From positions 26,894-90,893 of the forward strand of contig NZ_PVTI01000015.1 in NCBI RefSeq assembly GCF_003002895.1: a stretch of 64,000 nucleotides of DNA, in the 5' to 3' direction. The notes below the pieces were generated by a model. The model ran no database searches. It was not told where the DNA came from and saw nothing but the letters and a program-made list of their open reading frames with translations. The DNA is from Knoellia remsis. Lineage in GTDB: Bacteria > Actinomycetota > Actinomycetes > Actinomycetales > Dermatophilaceae. The translations under genes were made by a program, and so were the position numbers. Below, in pieces: positions 25,705-34,383 of the stretch (position 1 is the stretch's first letter; the number at the start of each line of letters is the position of its first letter).

Positions 25705-28401
25705 TCAGTCACCTTGCGGGGCCGCGACCGGGACGTAGCCGGTCCCGAAGGTCGAGCAGAAGGCCGGATCCGGAGCGACGGTCAGCCCCTCGACGGCGTT
25801 GCGGGCCTGCGTCCGGCCGACACTCCACGAGAAGACGTCGTCACCTTCCGCAACCCTCGTCATGGCGCGCCCACCGAGGACGCAGGCCGCCTGCTGCTCG
25901 GACAGGCCGTCGACGATCGCCGGGGTGGCGTCCGGGCTGAGCCCGGCGAGGTAGTGCGTGTCGAGCTTGCCCGTCTCGTGGAACCGCTCGATGTTGCGGG
26001 CGGCGACCCAGCCGTCGGGGTTCATCACCGCGAACCCGAGGAAGAACAGCGCGCCGGTGACGAGGGCCGCCCGCGGCAGCCACGAACCGTTGAGCCGGAC
26101 GACGGCGACGATCATGAGGACGAGCAGCAGTCCCAGCCACAGCTCGAACCCGTCGACGAAGACGCGCACGACCGTGTAGCCGTAGGCCTCCTGGTAGAGG
26201 CTCATCCGGTAGAGCGCCGACGCGACGACGGCCAGCGTCAGCACACACAGCGTGATGAGCGACGCGCGGAGCCACAGCCGGTCCGAGGCCGTCTCCTGAG
26301 GAGCCTTGCGGGTGGCCAGCCCGATGACGACGAAGGTGAAGAAGGTCGCCACGGTGAGCTGGCCGAAGCCCTGGTGGACGTACTCGGCATACGTGAGACC
26401 CGTTGTCTCCCTGAGGTATTCGTGGCCTCCCCACATCGCCGTGGCCTGGGCGACGAGGAACATGGCGAACAGGGCGGTGACGACGCCGAGCGGCACGAGC
26501 CACTCCCAGCGGTGCCGGACCGGCGCACCGCGCGGCACGTCGAGGTCGGCGATGCGCGGCGGGTTGAGCGCGAGGTACGACCCGGCCAGTGCGACACCGG
26601 CGACGAAGACGAAGACGAAGATCCGCGCGATGATCGAGTCCCACCGCAGGTCGGGCACGAGCGAGCTCGCCCACGACCCGAAGAGCGCGTCACCGGAGGC
26701 GAACAGGCCACCGAAGAGGACGAGCCCGACGAGTGCGATCGCCGCCGTCCGCAGCACCGGCCAGAGCAACGACATGCGGCTCGTCGCGGTGAGCGTCCGC
26801 CCGAGCAGCGGCAGCCCGCGCAGGCCCGCGAGCACCCAGGACATCGCGGACAGCGGGATGCTGAGGACTGACCTGGCGCCGGTCACCGCGGCAGCCAGCA
26901 ACAGTGCGGCGAGCATGGTGCCGAGCACGGCGACCCACTCGGCCGCCCGGATCGCGGTCATCGCGGTCAGAGCCACCCCGAGCCCCACGGCGAGGACACG
27001 CCACAAGCTTCGCCGCTCAGTGGACGCGGAAAGGATGAGCGCGGCGGCGAGCATCGCGACGAGCCCGGCCGCGATGCCGATGCGCCGCTCCGGCAGGGTG
27101 AGCGCTCCGAGCAGCCCGATGCCCAGCGCACCGAGGAGGAGCCGTGGCTGCGGGCCGAGGCTGGACTCGGGCCAGAAGCGACCGAAGAGCTGGTCGGTCC
27201 ATGGTTCCGGCGTCGGTCGAGCGGAGCCCTTGGCCGGCTGCGTCGAGGGTCGAGACGGTGGCGTGGTCGCAGAGGGCGGGACGGCCTTGGTCATGGTTTC
27301 CTCCTGTGCCACAAGGGCATTCGTCGATCCTGAGCTGTGGGTGATCGCGACGGCGGGCGTCGCGGCGGTGACGGTTGCGTGAGCGGTCGTATGCCGCGGC
27401 AGGACCGCGCGCAGCCGCGCGCCTCGTCCGCCGGGCGGAGTCGGGACGACGGCGATCGAGCCGCCGTGGAGCTCGGCCACCCATGAGGCGATGGCCAGGC
27501 CGAGACCGGTGCCACCGCCGGAGTCGTCGCCGGTGCCGAAGCGGCGGAAGACGTCGGCGGCCTTCTCTGCCGGGATGCCCGGGCCCTCGTCGACGAACTC
27601 GAGGGACCACGTCCGGTCGTCGAGAACCGTTGCCACGAGTGCGATCTCGCCACCGGCGGGCGAGTGGCGGGCGGCGTTGTCGAGCAGGTTCGCCACGAGC
27701 TGCGCGAGCCGCGCGGGGTCGGCGGTGACCGAGAACTCCTCGGGGAGCACCCGGCATACGAAACGGACGTCGCGCGAGCCGAGCTCGGCCTCGCTGACCG
27801 CTGCACGCAGCAGGTCACCCACGCGCACCTCGCCGAGGCGCAGGGGCGCGACGCCGGCATCGATGCGGGAGAGGTCGAGCAGGTCGCCGACGAGGTCGCT
27901 GAGGCGCTCGGACTGGGTGAGCGCGCCACGCAGCGCGGCGTCGTCGGGCTGGACGACGCCGTCGACGAGGTTCTCGAGGAGGGCGCGCTGGGCGGTGAGG
28001 GGCGTGCGGAGCTCGTGCGACACGGTGGCGATGAGCTGGCGGCGCTGCTGGTCGGAGTCGGCGAGGTCGGCGGCCATGGCATTGAAGGCGCGCGACAGCT
28101 GGCCCACCTCGTCGGTCGACGCGGTCGAGACGCGCTGGGCGTAGTCCCCCGCAGCCATCGAGCTCGCGGCGCGGGTCATCTCACGCAGCGGCGCGGTCAT
28201 GCCTCGCGCGAGCCACTGGACGACCGCGAGCGCGACGGCGACGGTCACGGGCAGGGTGACCCAGAGCGGCATACCCGCCCGGTCCCCGATCGTCGCGAAC
28301 AGCGCGGCCACGACGACGCTCGCGCCGACGAGGACGCCGAGCTTGACCTTGATCGAGCCGACCCGTTCGAGCGGCTCGCGCGGGGCGCCGCCGGGGCTCA
28401 C
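25705..28401 (-). CDS. Sensor histidine kinase fused in frame to a DUF4153-like membrane protein
   Basis: The open frame is 898 codons. The first 350 residues are a complete kinase: two membrane helices (about 18-40 and 47-67), a HAMP domain, H-box SHELRTPL (about 127), N-box NLLDNAARHSP, DEGPGIP and GGGTGLGLAI. After a Pro/Ser/Thr linker comes a second protein-like part with 10 or more membrane helices of the DUF4153/DUF4173 type and a C-terminal extracytoplasmic tail. At codon 370 an ATG preceded by a perfect AGGAGG suggests that the second part can also be made alone. The kinase start (GTG) overlaps the regulator's stop. Confidence 0.83.
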   Translation of the reverse strand: MSPGGAPREPLERVGSIKVKLGVLVGASVVVAALFATIGDRAGMPLWVTLPVTVAVALAVVQWLARGMTAPLREMTRAASSMAAGDYAQRVSTASTDEVGQLSRAFNAMAADLADSDQQRRQLIATVSHELRTPLTAQRALLENLVDGVVQPDDAALRGALTQSERLSDLVGDLLDLSRIDAGVAPLRLGEVRVGDLLRAAVSEAELGSRDVRFVCRVLPEEFSVTADPARLAQLVANLLDNAARHSPAGGEIALVATVLDDRTWSLEFVDEGPGIPAEKAADVFRRFGTGDDSGGGTGLGLAIASWVAELHGGSIAVVPTPPGGRGARLRAVLPRHTTAHATVTAATPAVAITHSSGSTNALVAQEETMTKAVPPSATTPPSRPSTQPAKGSARPTPEPWTDQLFGRFWPESSLGPQPRLLLGALGIGLLGALTLPERRIGIAAGLVAMLAAALILSASTERRSLWRVLAVGLGVALTAMTAIRAAEWVAVLGTMLAALLLAAAVTGARSVLSIPLSAMSWVLAGLRGLPLLGRTLTATSRMSLLWPVLRTAAIALVGLVLFGGLFASGDALFGSWASSLVPDLRWDSIIARIFVFVFVAGVALAGSYLALNPPRIADLDVPRGAPVRHRWEWLVPLGVVTALFAMFLVAQATAMWGGHEYLRETTGLTYAEYVHQGFGQLTVATFFTFVVIGLATRKAPQETASDRLWLRASLITLCVLTLAVVASALYRMSLYQEAYGYTVVRVFVDGFELWLGLLLVLMIVAVVRLNGSWLPRAALVTGALFFLGFAVMNPDGWVAARNIERFHETGKLDTHYLAGLSPDATPAIVDGLSEQQAACVLGGRAMTRVAEGDDVFSWSVGRTQARNAVEGLTVAPDPAFCSTFGTGYVPVAAPQGD
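27292..27305 (-). promoter_or_regulatory. Internal ribosome-binding site and ATG inside the kinase fusion
   Basis: AGGAGG (27305-27300), five bases, then ATG (27294-27292) in the same frame as the kinase. It is the best Shine-Dalgarno near this locus and marks the start of a separate DUF4153-like product. Confidence 0.7.
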
Positions 28402-29087
28402 GCGGTCTCCAGGGCGTAGCCGACGCCGTGGACGGTGCGGACGCGGGCGGCACCGATCTTGGCGCGCAGGGACTTGACGTGGCTGTCGAGCGTGCGGGTG
28501 CCGGACGCGTCGGACCAGCCCCAGACCTCGCTCATGAGGTCCTCACGGGAGCGGACCGTGCCGGGGCGGGCGGCGAGCGCGGCGAGGAGGTCGAACTCGA
28601 GCGGGGTGAGGTGGACGTCGGTGCCGTCGACGGTGACGCGGCGGGCCGGGCCGTCGATCTCGAGCCCGCCGAACGTCGACGTCGGCGCGGGCGTGGCAGC
28701 CAGCTCGGCGGCGCGTTCGACGCGGCGCAGGAGGGCGTGGGTGCGGGCGACGACCTCGCGCATGCGGAACGGCTTGGTGACGTAGTCGTCGGCGCCGACG
28801 CCGAGCCCGACGAGGATGTCCGTCTCGTCGTCGCGGGCGGTGAGCATGAGGACGGGCACGGGGCGGACGGCCTGGATGCGGCGGCACACCTCGAGCCCGT
28901 CGAAGCCGGGGAGCATGACGTCGAGGACGACGAGGTCGGGTTCGTGCGTCTCGAACGCCGTGACCGCCCCGGGCCCGTCGTGCGCCTGGTGGACCTCGTA
29001 GCCCTCGGCCCGGAGCCGGTCGGTGACGGCCTGGTTGATCGTCGGCTCGTCCTCGACCACGAGAACCGTCGCACCCTTGTCGCTCAT
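28398..29087 (-). CDS. OmpR/PhoB-type response regulator
   Basis: A protein of 229 residues. The receiver domain has the acidic pair in VVEDEP, the phosphoacceptor Asp in VVLDVMLPG (about residue 54), the T in LTARDD and K in TKPF. The C-terminal winged helix begins FGGLEIDGPARRV and ends RTVHGVGYALE. It pairs with the kinase fusion downstream, with which it overlaps (GTGA). The output genes are unknown; the DUF4153-like part of the partner is the only linked effector. Confidence 0.95.
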   Translation of the reverse strand: MSDKGATVLVVEDEPTINQAVTDRLRAEGYEVHQAHDGPGAVTAFETHEPDLVVLDVMLPGFDGLEVCRRIQAVRPVPVLMLTARDDETDILVGLGVGADDYVTKPFRMREVVARTHALLRRVERAAELAATPAPTSTFGGLEIDGPARRVTVDGTDVHLTPLEFDLLAALAARPGTVRSREDLMSEVWGWSDASGTRTLDSHVKSLRAKIGAARVRTVHGVGYALETA

Positions 29088-29166
29088 GGGAACGACAGTA
29101 GGAGTCCCCGCGTGGCGTGCGCGGGCACGACCTGTGCAGATCGTGTGAAGAACCGCGCCTCCAGGG

Positions 29167-30123
29167 TCAGGCGGTGGCGCGGTGGCGGGTGCGGAACACC
29201 GTCGGTGTCAGGCCGGTGCACTTGGTGAAGTGGTGGCGGAGCAGCGCGGCCGTGCCGAACCCGACCTCACGCGCGATCTGCTCGACGGGCAGGTCGGTCT
29301 CCTCGAGCATCTCGCGGGCACGCAGCACCCGCTGGTCGACGAGCCACTGGTGCGGGGTCGTGCCGGTCTCGGCCCCGAACCGGCGCGCGAACGTCCGCGG
29401 CGACATCGCGGCATACTGCGCGAGCTCGGCGACGGTGTGCGTCTCGGCGAGGTTCTCGAGCATGAACGCGAGCACCGGCCCGAGGCTGTCGGCGTCGGTC
29501 ACCGGCACCGGCCGGTCGATGAACTGGCGCTGCCCGCCGTCGCGGTGGGGCGAGACGACCATCCGCCGCGCGATCCGGTTGGCGACCGTGGCGCCGAGCT
29601 CGTGCCGCACGAGGTGCATACAGGCGTCGAGGCCGGCCGCGGTGCCGGCGCTCGTGATGACGTTGCCGTCGTGGGCATAGAGGACGTCGGGGTCGACCTT
29701 GAGGTTCGGGTATGCCGCCGCGAGACGATCCGTGTACCTCCAGTGCGTCGTGCACTCGCGTCCGTCGAGAACCCCGGCCTCGGCGAGGGTGAAGGCGCCC
29801 GAGCAGACCGACAGCACCCAGGCGCCACGCTCGACCGCGTCACGCACGGCGGCCTTGACCGCCTCGGACGGCTCGTGGGCTGACTCGCTGGCCGGGATGG
29901 CGAGCAGGTCGACGTCGGCGGCGGCGTCGAGCCCGTCCTCGACCGCGACCCGCACTCCCGCTTCGCTCGCGAGCGGGCGGCCTGGGTGCTCGGTCACGAC
30001 CCGGAAGTCGAACGCCGGGACACCGTCGTCGACGCGGTCGACGCCGAAGACCTCGCAGAGCACGCCGTACTCGAAGGTCGCGACGGGGTCCTGGAGCAGG
30101 ACGGCGATGGAACGCAGGGCCAT
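29167..30123 (-). CDS. GlxA-type transcriptional regulator (DJ-1/PfpI plus AraC HTH)
   Basis: A protein of 318 residues. Residues about 5-190 form a DJ-1/PfpI-like class I amidotransferase fold with a nucleophile-elbow-like WVLSVCSGAFTLAEAGVLDG and HWRYTD. Residues about 215-315 are an AraC-type double helix-turn-helix (TVAELAQYAAMSPRTFARRF; ALLRHHFTKCTGLTPTVFR). Such regulators control catabolic genes for arginine, choline-type and other compounds. It is divergent from a small membrane protein, with a perfect inverted repeat between them. Confidence 0.9.
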   Translation of the reverse strand: MALRSIAVLLQDPVATFEYGVLCEVFGVDRVDDGVPAFDFRVVTEHPGRPLASEAGVRVAVEDGLDAAADVDLLAIPASESAHEPSEAVKAAVRDAVERGAWVLSVCSGAFTLAEAGVLDGRECTTHWRYTDRLAAAYPNLKVDPDVLYAHDGNVITSAGTAAGLDACMHLVRHELGATVANRIARRMVVSPHRDGGQRQFIDRPVPVTDADSLGPVLAFMLENLAETHTVAELAQYAAMSPRTFARRFGAETGTTPHQWLVDQRVLRAREMLEETDLPVEQIAREVGFGTAALLRHHFTKCTGLTPTVFRTRHRATA

Positions 30124-30171
30124 GGGTGCGATCCTCGCAGGGTGGCAGCATCTTGTGCAAGAGCGTCAGAT

Positions 30172-30187
30172 CTGCCACTCGTGGCAG
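30172..30187. promoter_or_regulatory. Perfect inverted repeat between the GlxA-type regulator and a small gene
   Basis: CTGCCAC-TC-GTGGCAG is a perfect 7+7 bp palindrome 50 bp before the regulator start. A further GTGGCAG lies at about 30142. It is a likely operator for the divergent AraC-type regulator. Confidence 0.5.
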
Positions 30188-30214
30188 GATGTGGTGCAGC
30201 GACAAACTCGTGCC

Positions 30215-30448
30215 ATGACCTCGATCATCAGCTCCGTCGCCCCCGCCATCCCCGCACTCATCCTCACCGCGCTCTTCCTCTGGGCGCTCGAACGCAACCA
30301 CCGCCGCAACGCCACGCCTCCGTGGACCGACGACTTCCGCAACCACGTCGAGCACGACGCCGACGCCCGCCGCGGCCTGCACGACTGGGAGTCGCGCGGC
30401 GGGGGGTCGCGCGGCGGACACCAGGGCGACTGGGGCCGCGCCGCCTGA
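30215..30448 (+). CDS. Small membrane protein, 77 residues
   Basis: From ATG 30215: one N-terminal membrane helix (IISSVAPAIPALILTALFLWAL) followed by RNHRRN and a soluble charged tail ending in Gly/Arg-rich sequence. It has no recognised family. It is divergent from the GlxA-type regulator with a probable operator between them, so it may be a target of that regulator. The coding status rests on codon bias and the promoter arrangement. Confidence 0.55.
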   Translation: MTSIISSVAPAIPALILTALFLWALERNHRRNATPPWTDDFRNHVEHDADARRGLHDWESRGGGSRGGHQGDWGRAA

Positions 30449-30456
30449 GCCACCCG

Positions 30457-30495
30457 CCCGTCCCGAACCGTCCACTGGGGTGAGTTCGGGACGGG
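30457..30495. repeat. CAATTGG-family element forming an inverted repeat
   Basis: Arms 30457-30468 and 30484-30495 are a perfect 12-bp inverted repeat (CCCGTCCCGAAC). The sequence between, plus the right arm, is a copy of the dispersed element with ACTGGGG in place of AATTGGG. It lies between two convergent genes and could act as a bidirectional terminator. Confidence 0.7.
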
Positions 30496-30526
30496 AGGTG
30501 ACTGACCGGCATACGCCGGAATGCGA

Positions 30527-31750
30527 CTAGCGACCGCGGCGGGGCGGGAGGGCGAGCCGGCCGATCTTGCGGAAGACCGAGCCGAGCTGGTGGCCCAGCG
30601 AGCCGGTGTTGTACGGCAGGCCGTAGCGCTCGCACGCCTCCCGGACCTCGGCCGCGACCTGCGGGTAGCGGCGCGCGGGGATGTCCGGGAAGAGGTGGTG
30701 CTCGATCTGGTGCGAGAGGTTGCCGGACAGAACGTGGAAGAGCTCGCTGCCGGTGATGTTCGCCGAGCCGAGCAGCTGGCGGACGTACCACTGGGCGCGC
30801 GTCTCGTTCTCGGTCTCCTCCATCGAGAACGTCGCGACGCCCGTCGGGAAGTGCCCGCAGAAGATGATGTTGAAGGCCCAGATGTTGCGCACGAGGTTCG
30901 CGACCGCGTTGCCGGCGAACGTCAACGGGAACAGCGGGCCGGTGAGCGCCGGGAAGAGGACGTAGTCCTTGAGGACCTGGCGCCCCATCTTGCGGCGGAT
31001 CCGGCGCAGCACCGGCTTGGTCTCGGCCCAGCCGCGCTCCCCCGAGGCGATGTTCTCGACCTCGAGGTCGTGCAGCGCGACGCCCCACTCGAAGAACACC
31101 ATGAGCAGGAAGGCGTTGACCGGGTTGAGCAGGTGGTGCGGCCGCCACTTCTGGTCGTCGTCCATGCGCAGGATGCCGTAGCCGATGTCGCGGTCCTTGC
31201 CGACGATGTTGGTGAAGGTGTGGTGCAGGTAGTTGTGCCCGTACTTCCAGTTCTCGGCGGGCGCCATCGTGTCCCACTCGAACATGCGCGACGACAAGCC
31301 GGGGTCGCCCATCCAGTCGTACTGGCCGTGCATGACGTTGTGGCCGATCTCCATGTTGTCGAGGATCTTGCTGATCGACAGCGACGCGACGGCGAGCGGC
31401 CAGGCGGGCGGCACGTAGAACAGCGCGCGTCCGGCGACCTCGAATCCCCTCTGCCACTTCACGATTCGGCGGATGTATGCCGCGTCCTCGTCTCCGAGGG
31501 AGGCGATCACCTTCTCGCGGATCGCGTCCATCTCGGCGCCGAACGCCTCGAGCTCCTCGGGGCTGAGCAGGTCGCTGATCGAGGTGGTGTGCTCGGTCGA
31601 GACCGGAGGCGTCGTGAACGCTTCGGGAGTATGCCGGGTGCTCGCGTCGTCGGTCGATGTGGCCGCTGCGGGCGTGGCCGGCTTCGGGGTGCGAACGGGC
31701 GTGGTGCGCGCCGGCGGGCTGTCCGCCGGGCGGGTTGCGGTGAGAGTCAT
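30527..31750 (-). CDS. Membrane fatty-acid desaturase
   Basis: A protein of 407 residues of the acyl-lipid/acyl-CoA desaturase family. All three histidine boxes are present: HNVMHG, HNYLHH and HQIEHH, with hydrophobic membrane segments between. The first 75 residues are a Pro/Thr/Ala-rich, disordered extension. It introduces a double bond into a fatty acyl chain using electrons from the ferredoxin-reductase encoded just upstream in the same operon (49 bp gap), as in the mycobacterial DesA3/Rv3230c pair. Start ATG 31750 follows GAAGGGAA. The upstream extension of the frame is a shadow of the reductase. Confidence 0.92.
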   Translation of the reverse strand: MTLTATRPADSPPARTTPVRTPKPATPAAATSTDDASTRHTPEAFTTPPVSTEHTTSISDLLSPEELEAFGAEMDAIREKVIASLGDEDAAYIRRIVKWQRGFEVAGRALFYVPPAWPLAVASLSISKILDNMEIGHNVMHGQYDWMGDPGLSSRMFEWDTMAPAENWKYGHNYLHHTFTNIVGKDRDIGYGILRMDDDQKWRPHHLLNPVNAFLLMVFFEWGVALHDLEVENIASGERGWAETKPVLRRIRRKMGRQVLKDYVLFPALTGPLFPLTFAGNAVANLVRNIWAFNIIFCGHFPTGVATFSMEETENETRAQWYVRQLLGSANITGSELFHVLSGNLSHQIEHHLFPDIPARRYPQVAAEVREACERYGLPYNTGSLGHQLGSVFRKIGRLALPPRRGR

Positions 31751-31799
31751 GGCTGAGTTCCCTTCTCTCGCATGGCTGGTGGGGTGGATGTCTGTGCGG

Positions 31800-32861
31800 T
31801 CAGAGGTCGACCGTGCAGTCGCCGACGGGGGCGTTGACGCAGATGCGGATGTCGTCGTCGGGCATGGCGTTCTCCTCACCATTGACGACGTTGCGCACCG
31901 CGCCCTCGGGCTTGCGGGCGGTGCAGGTGAAGCAGATGCCCATGCGGCAACCGAACTCGGGGGTGAGCCCGGCGGCCTCGGCCTGCTCGAGGATCGTGGC
32001 GCCGCTGTTGGCGACCCGGGTTCCGCTGCGGGAGAACGTGATCGTGCCCTCGGCGTCCCCCGACGCCGCCGAGGGGACGCGGAAGTACTCGACCCGCAGA
32101 CGGTCGCTCCCGGCATACGCCTCCTGCACGGTCTCGATGAGACCGGCGGGGCCGCAGGCGAAGGTGTCGACGTCGGCGAAGTCGGGGACGAGCCGCGCGA
32201 GTGCATCACGGGTGAAGCGCTCGCCGCCGGCGCGGGTGTGGACGAGGTGGACGTGGACGTTGGGCGGCAGGGTGGCGATCTCGTCGGCGAAGATCTGGTG
32301 CTGGGCCGAGCGGGCGTAGTGCAGGAACGTGATGGTGCCGCCGTAGCCGCGTCGCATGAGGGTGCGGACCATCGACATGACGGGCGTGATGCCGGAACCG
32401 GCGGAGATGAGGATGAGCCGGGACGGCAGCGGTTCGGGGAGGGTGAACTCACCCTCGGCCTGGCCGAGGTGGACGAGCGCGCCGGGTCGGGCGAGCTCGG
32501 CGAGGTGGGCCGAGACGGCGCCCTCCTCGCGGGCCCGCACGGTAATGGTGATGTCGTCGCCGGGACCGGACTCCGGGGAGGAGATGGAGAACGCCCGGGT
32601 GAGCCGGCGGGCGGTGCCGAGCTCGATGCCGAGCTGGACGTGCTGGCCGGCGCGGTGGCCGCGCCACGTGTTCGACGGGCGCAGGCGCAGGGTCGTGACG
32701 GGGGCTCCGGCGCGGGTCTCGCGGGTGACGTCGACGACGCGGGCGCGAACCTCGTGCGCCGCCCAGAGCGGGTTGACGATCTCGAGGTAGCGGTCGATGC
32801 CGTGCGGTGACGCGAGCGCGGTGACGACCGGCGAGCGAAGCAGGGACTGAACAACACTCAT
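31800..32861 (-). CDS. Ferredoxin--NAD(P)H reductase with C-terminal 2Fe-2S domain
   Basis: A protein of 353 residues. It has an FAD-binding barrel with RAFSISSPES (RxYS-type motif), NAD-binding part with ILISAGSGITPVMSMVR and CGPAG, and a plant-type 2Fe-2S domain with EFGCRMGICFTC (C-x4-C-x2-C) and a final cysteine in RICVNAP. It supplies electrons to the desaturase. Start ATG 32861 has a strong AAGGAGGT. Upstream lies a palindrome likely bound by the divergent TetR regulator. Confidence 0.93.
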   Translation of the reverse strand: MSVVQSLLRSPVVTALASPHGIDRYLEIVNPLWAAHEVRARVVDVTRETRAGAPVTTLRLRPSNTWRGHRAGQHVQLGIELGTARRLTRAFSISSPESGPGDDITITVRAREEGAVSAHLAELARPGALVHLGQAEGEFTLPEPLPSRLILISAGSGITPVMSMVRTLMRRGYGGTITFLHYARSAQHQIFADEIATLPPNVHVHLVHTRAGGERFTRDALARLVPDFADVDTFACGPAGLIETVQEAYAGSDRLRVEYFRVPSAASGDAEGTITFSRSGTRVANSGATILEQAEAAGLTPEFGCRMGICFTCTARKPEGAVRNVVNGEENAMPDDDIRICVNAPVGDCTVDL

Positions 32862-32882
32862 GGTGACCTCCTTCGGATTGAG

Positions 32883-32896
32883 TGAATAACTGTTCA
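32883..32896. promoter_or_regulatory. Operator candidate, proximal to the reductase gene
   Basis: TGAATAACTGTTCA within the longer near-palindrome AGTGAATAACTGTTCACT (32881-32898). It resembles the DesT-type operator of pseudomonads (AGTGAAC...GTTCACT) that controls an acyl-CoA desaturase pair. It lies 20 bp before the reductase start. Confidence 0.65.
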
Positions 32897-32984
32897 CTGA
32901 CATGATGAACACATGCGTTGTCTCTTGGCAAGTCAGATCCATGCGTGAACTGCCACACACGGGCATGTCTCGTCGCTCAGTCGA

Positions 32985-32998
32985 TGAACAACCATTCA
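32985..32998. promoter_or_regulatory. Operator candidate, proximal to the tetR gene
   Basis: TGAACAACCATTCA has the same TGAA-N6-TTCA design as the site at 32883 and lies 20 bp before the TetR-family gene, allowing autoregulation and joint control. Confidence 0.6.
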
Positions 32999-33018
32999 CA
33001 TCCGACTAAACTGGGCTC

Positions 33019-33750
33019 ATGCCCAAGGCCCCCGTCACCCGTCAGGCGCGCAAGGAGCGGACCCGCACCTCGATCCTCGACTCCGCCCTGCGCCTCAGCG
33101 AGGAGGGTGGGCTCGCCAAGCTCTCGCTGCGTTCGGTGGCCAAGGACGTCGGCATCGTGCCGGCGGCGATCTACCGCCACTTCGCCTCGGTCGAGGAGCT
33201 CGGGCTGGCCCTGCTCGACGACTCCTTCGGCGCGATGCGGCAGACGATGCGCGAGGTGCGCCGCGACACCGACCTCGACTCGATGATCGAGGGCTCCATC
33301 GCCATCCTCGCCAAGAACGTCGCCGACCGGCGCGCGCACTTCCTCTTCCTCGCACGGGAGCGCATCGCCGGGCCGCCGCTCGTGCGCGACGCGCTGCACC
33401 GTCAGATGGAGCTCTTCGAACTCGAGCTCGCCATGGACCTCAGCCGCCTCCCGCAGGTCAACCGCTGGCCGAGCGAGGACGTGCGCACCCTCGCCGCGCT
33501 CATCGTCACGACCGTGACGGGTCTCGTCGAGGCACTCGTCAGCTCCCCGGGCGACCGCTCGAGCCGGCAGCACGACGAGGAGGCCGTTGCCCGCACCCAG
33601 AAGCAGCTGCGGATGATCATCGTCGGCGCCGCCAACTGGGAGCCGCCGCAGCCCGAGCCCGCCCGCGGCCGCCGCGGCCGTGGAGCCCGCAGCCAGAAGG
33701 CCGCCGCACCCGCCGCGGCATCCACGGGCACAGCGGACGAGTCGGACTGA
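33019..33750 (+). CDS. TetR-family regulator of the desaturase operon
   Basis: A protein of 243 residues. The N-terminal helix-turn-helix is TSILDSALRLSEEGG...SLRSVAKDVGIVPAAIYRHF (about residues 15-55). The C-terminal ligand domain is followed by a Pro/Arg/Ala-rich tail. Divergence from the reductase-desaturase operon, and two matching TGAA-N6-TTCA sites in the 157-bp gap, point to an acyl-CoA-sensing repressor of DesT/FabR type. Effector is unknown. Confidence 0.9.
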   Translation: MPKAPVTRQARKERTRTSILDSALRLSEEGGLAKLSLRSVAKDVGIVPAAIYRHFASVEELGLALLDDSFGAMRQTMREVRRDTDLDSMIEGSIAILAKNVADRRAHFLFLARERIAGPPLVRDALHRQMELFELELAMDLSRLPQVNRWPSEDVRTLAALIVTTVTGLVEALVSSPGDRSSRQHDEEAVARTQKQLRMIIVGAANWEPPQPEPARGRRGRGARSQKAAAPAAASTGTADESD

Positions 33751-33753
33751 GCC

Positions 33754-34338
33754 TCACACGTCGGCCGGGCGGTCGACGTCGCGCCCGGTCGCGAGGTCGC
33801 CGCACTCGACGAGGTGAGGGCGGTGGGTGTCGAACCAGTCGCGCGCCCCGTGATCCCCCACCGCGTGGGTGCGCACGGAGGTCCAGTGGTCGCGCCCGAT
33901 GAGGACCGGGTGCCCGCCTCGCCCGTCGTATGCCGCCCGCACCAGGGCGCCGTCGAGGTCACCGTCGACGGCGTCGAGGAGCCGGGCGTGGACGTCGCTG
34001 CCGACGTCGGGCAGATCGACGAGCATGAGCACGACCGCTCTCGCGTCACCGCCTTCGAGGGAGTCCAGACCGCGGCGCAGCGAAGCCCCAGCACCCTCGT
34101 CCCAGTTCGCCGCCTCGACGACCGTGCCGCCGACCGCCTGCGCCCGTCGCGTGACACTGGGCGCGGCGGAGCCGACGACGACGTGCACGTCCGTGACCCC
34201 GGCGTCCCGCAGCCGCGACACGGTGAGCTCGACGAGGGACGGCCCGGACGGCGAGAGCCGGAGCAGCGCCTTGGGGCCGCCCATGCGGCGCCCCGCCCCC
34301 GCCGCGAGGACGAGCCCGGCCACCGCGGCGTCACTCAT
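33754..34338 (-). CDS. MobA-like nucleotidyltransferase
   Basis: A protein of 194 residues with the GT-A nucleotidyltransferase pattern LVLAAGAGRRMGGPKALL at the N-terminus and VLMLVDLPDVG (the metal-binding Asp region) near residue 100. The family includes molybdenum cofactor cytidylyl-/guanylyltransferases (MocA/MobA) and CofC-type enzymes. No xanthine-dehydrogenase or moco gene is adjacent, so the nucleotide and acceptor are unclear. It is convergent with the TetR gene, with 3 bp between. Confidence 0.83.
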   Translation of the reverse strand: MSDAAVAGLVLAAGAGRRMGGPKALLRLSPSGPSLVELTVSRLRDAGVTDVHVVVGSAAPSVTRRAQAVGGTVVEAANWDEGAGASLRRGLDSLEGGDARAVVLMLVDLPDVGSDVHARLLDAVDGDLDGALVRAAYDGRGGHPVLIGRDHWTSVRTHAVGDHGARDWFDTHRPHLVECGDLATGRDVDRPADV

Positions 34339-34383
34339 CGGACCACCATGGCAGAGGAGCCGGGTGGGTGGGGCGCCGCGGCA

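Noticed and set aside
30527..32857. A 776-codon frame suggesting a fused reductase-desaturase
   Set aside because: The first half is out of frame with the reductase and is Ser/Pro/Arg-rich noise. The desaturase starts at 31750 after a good Shine-Dalgarno.
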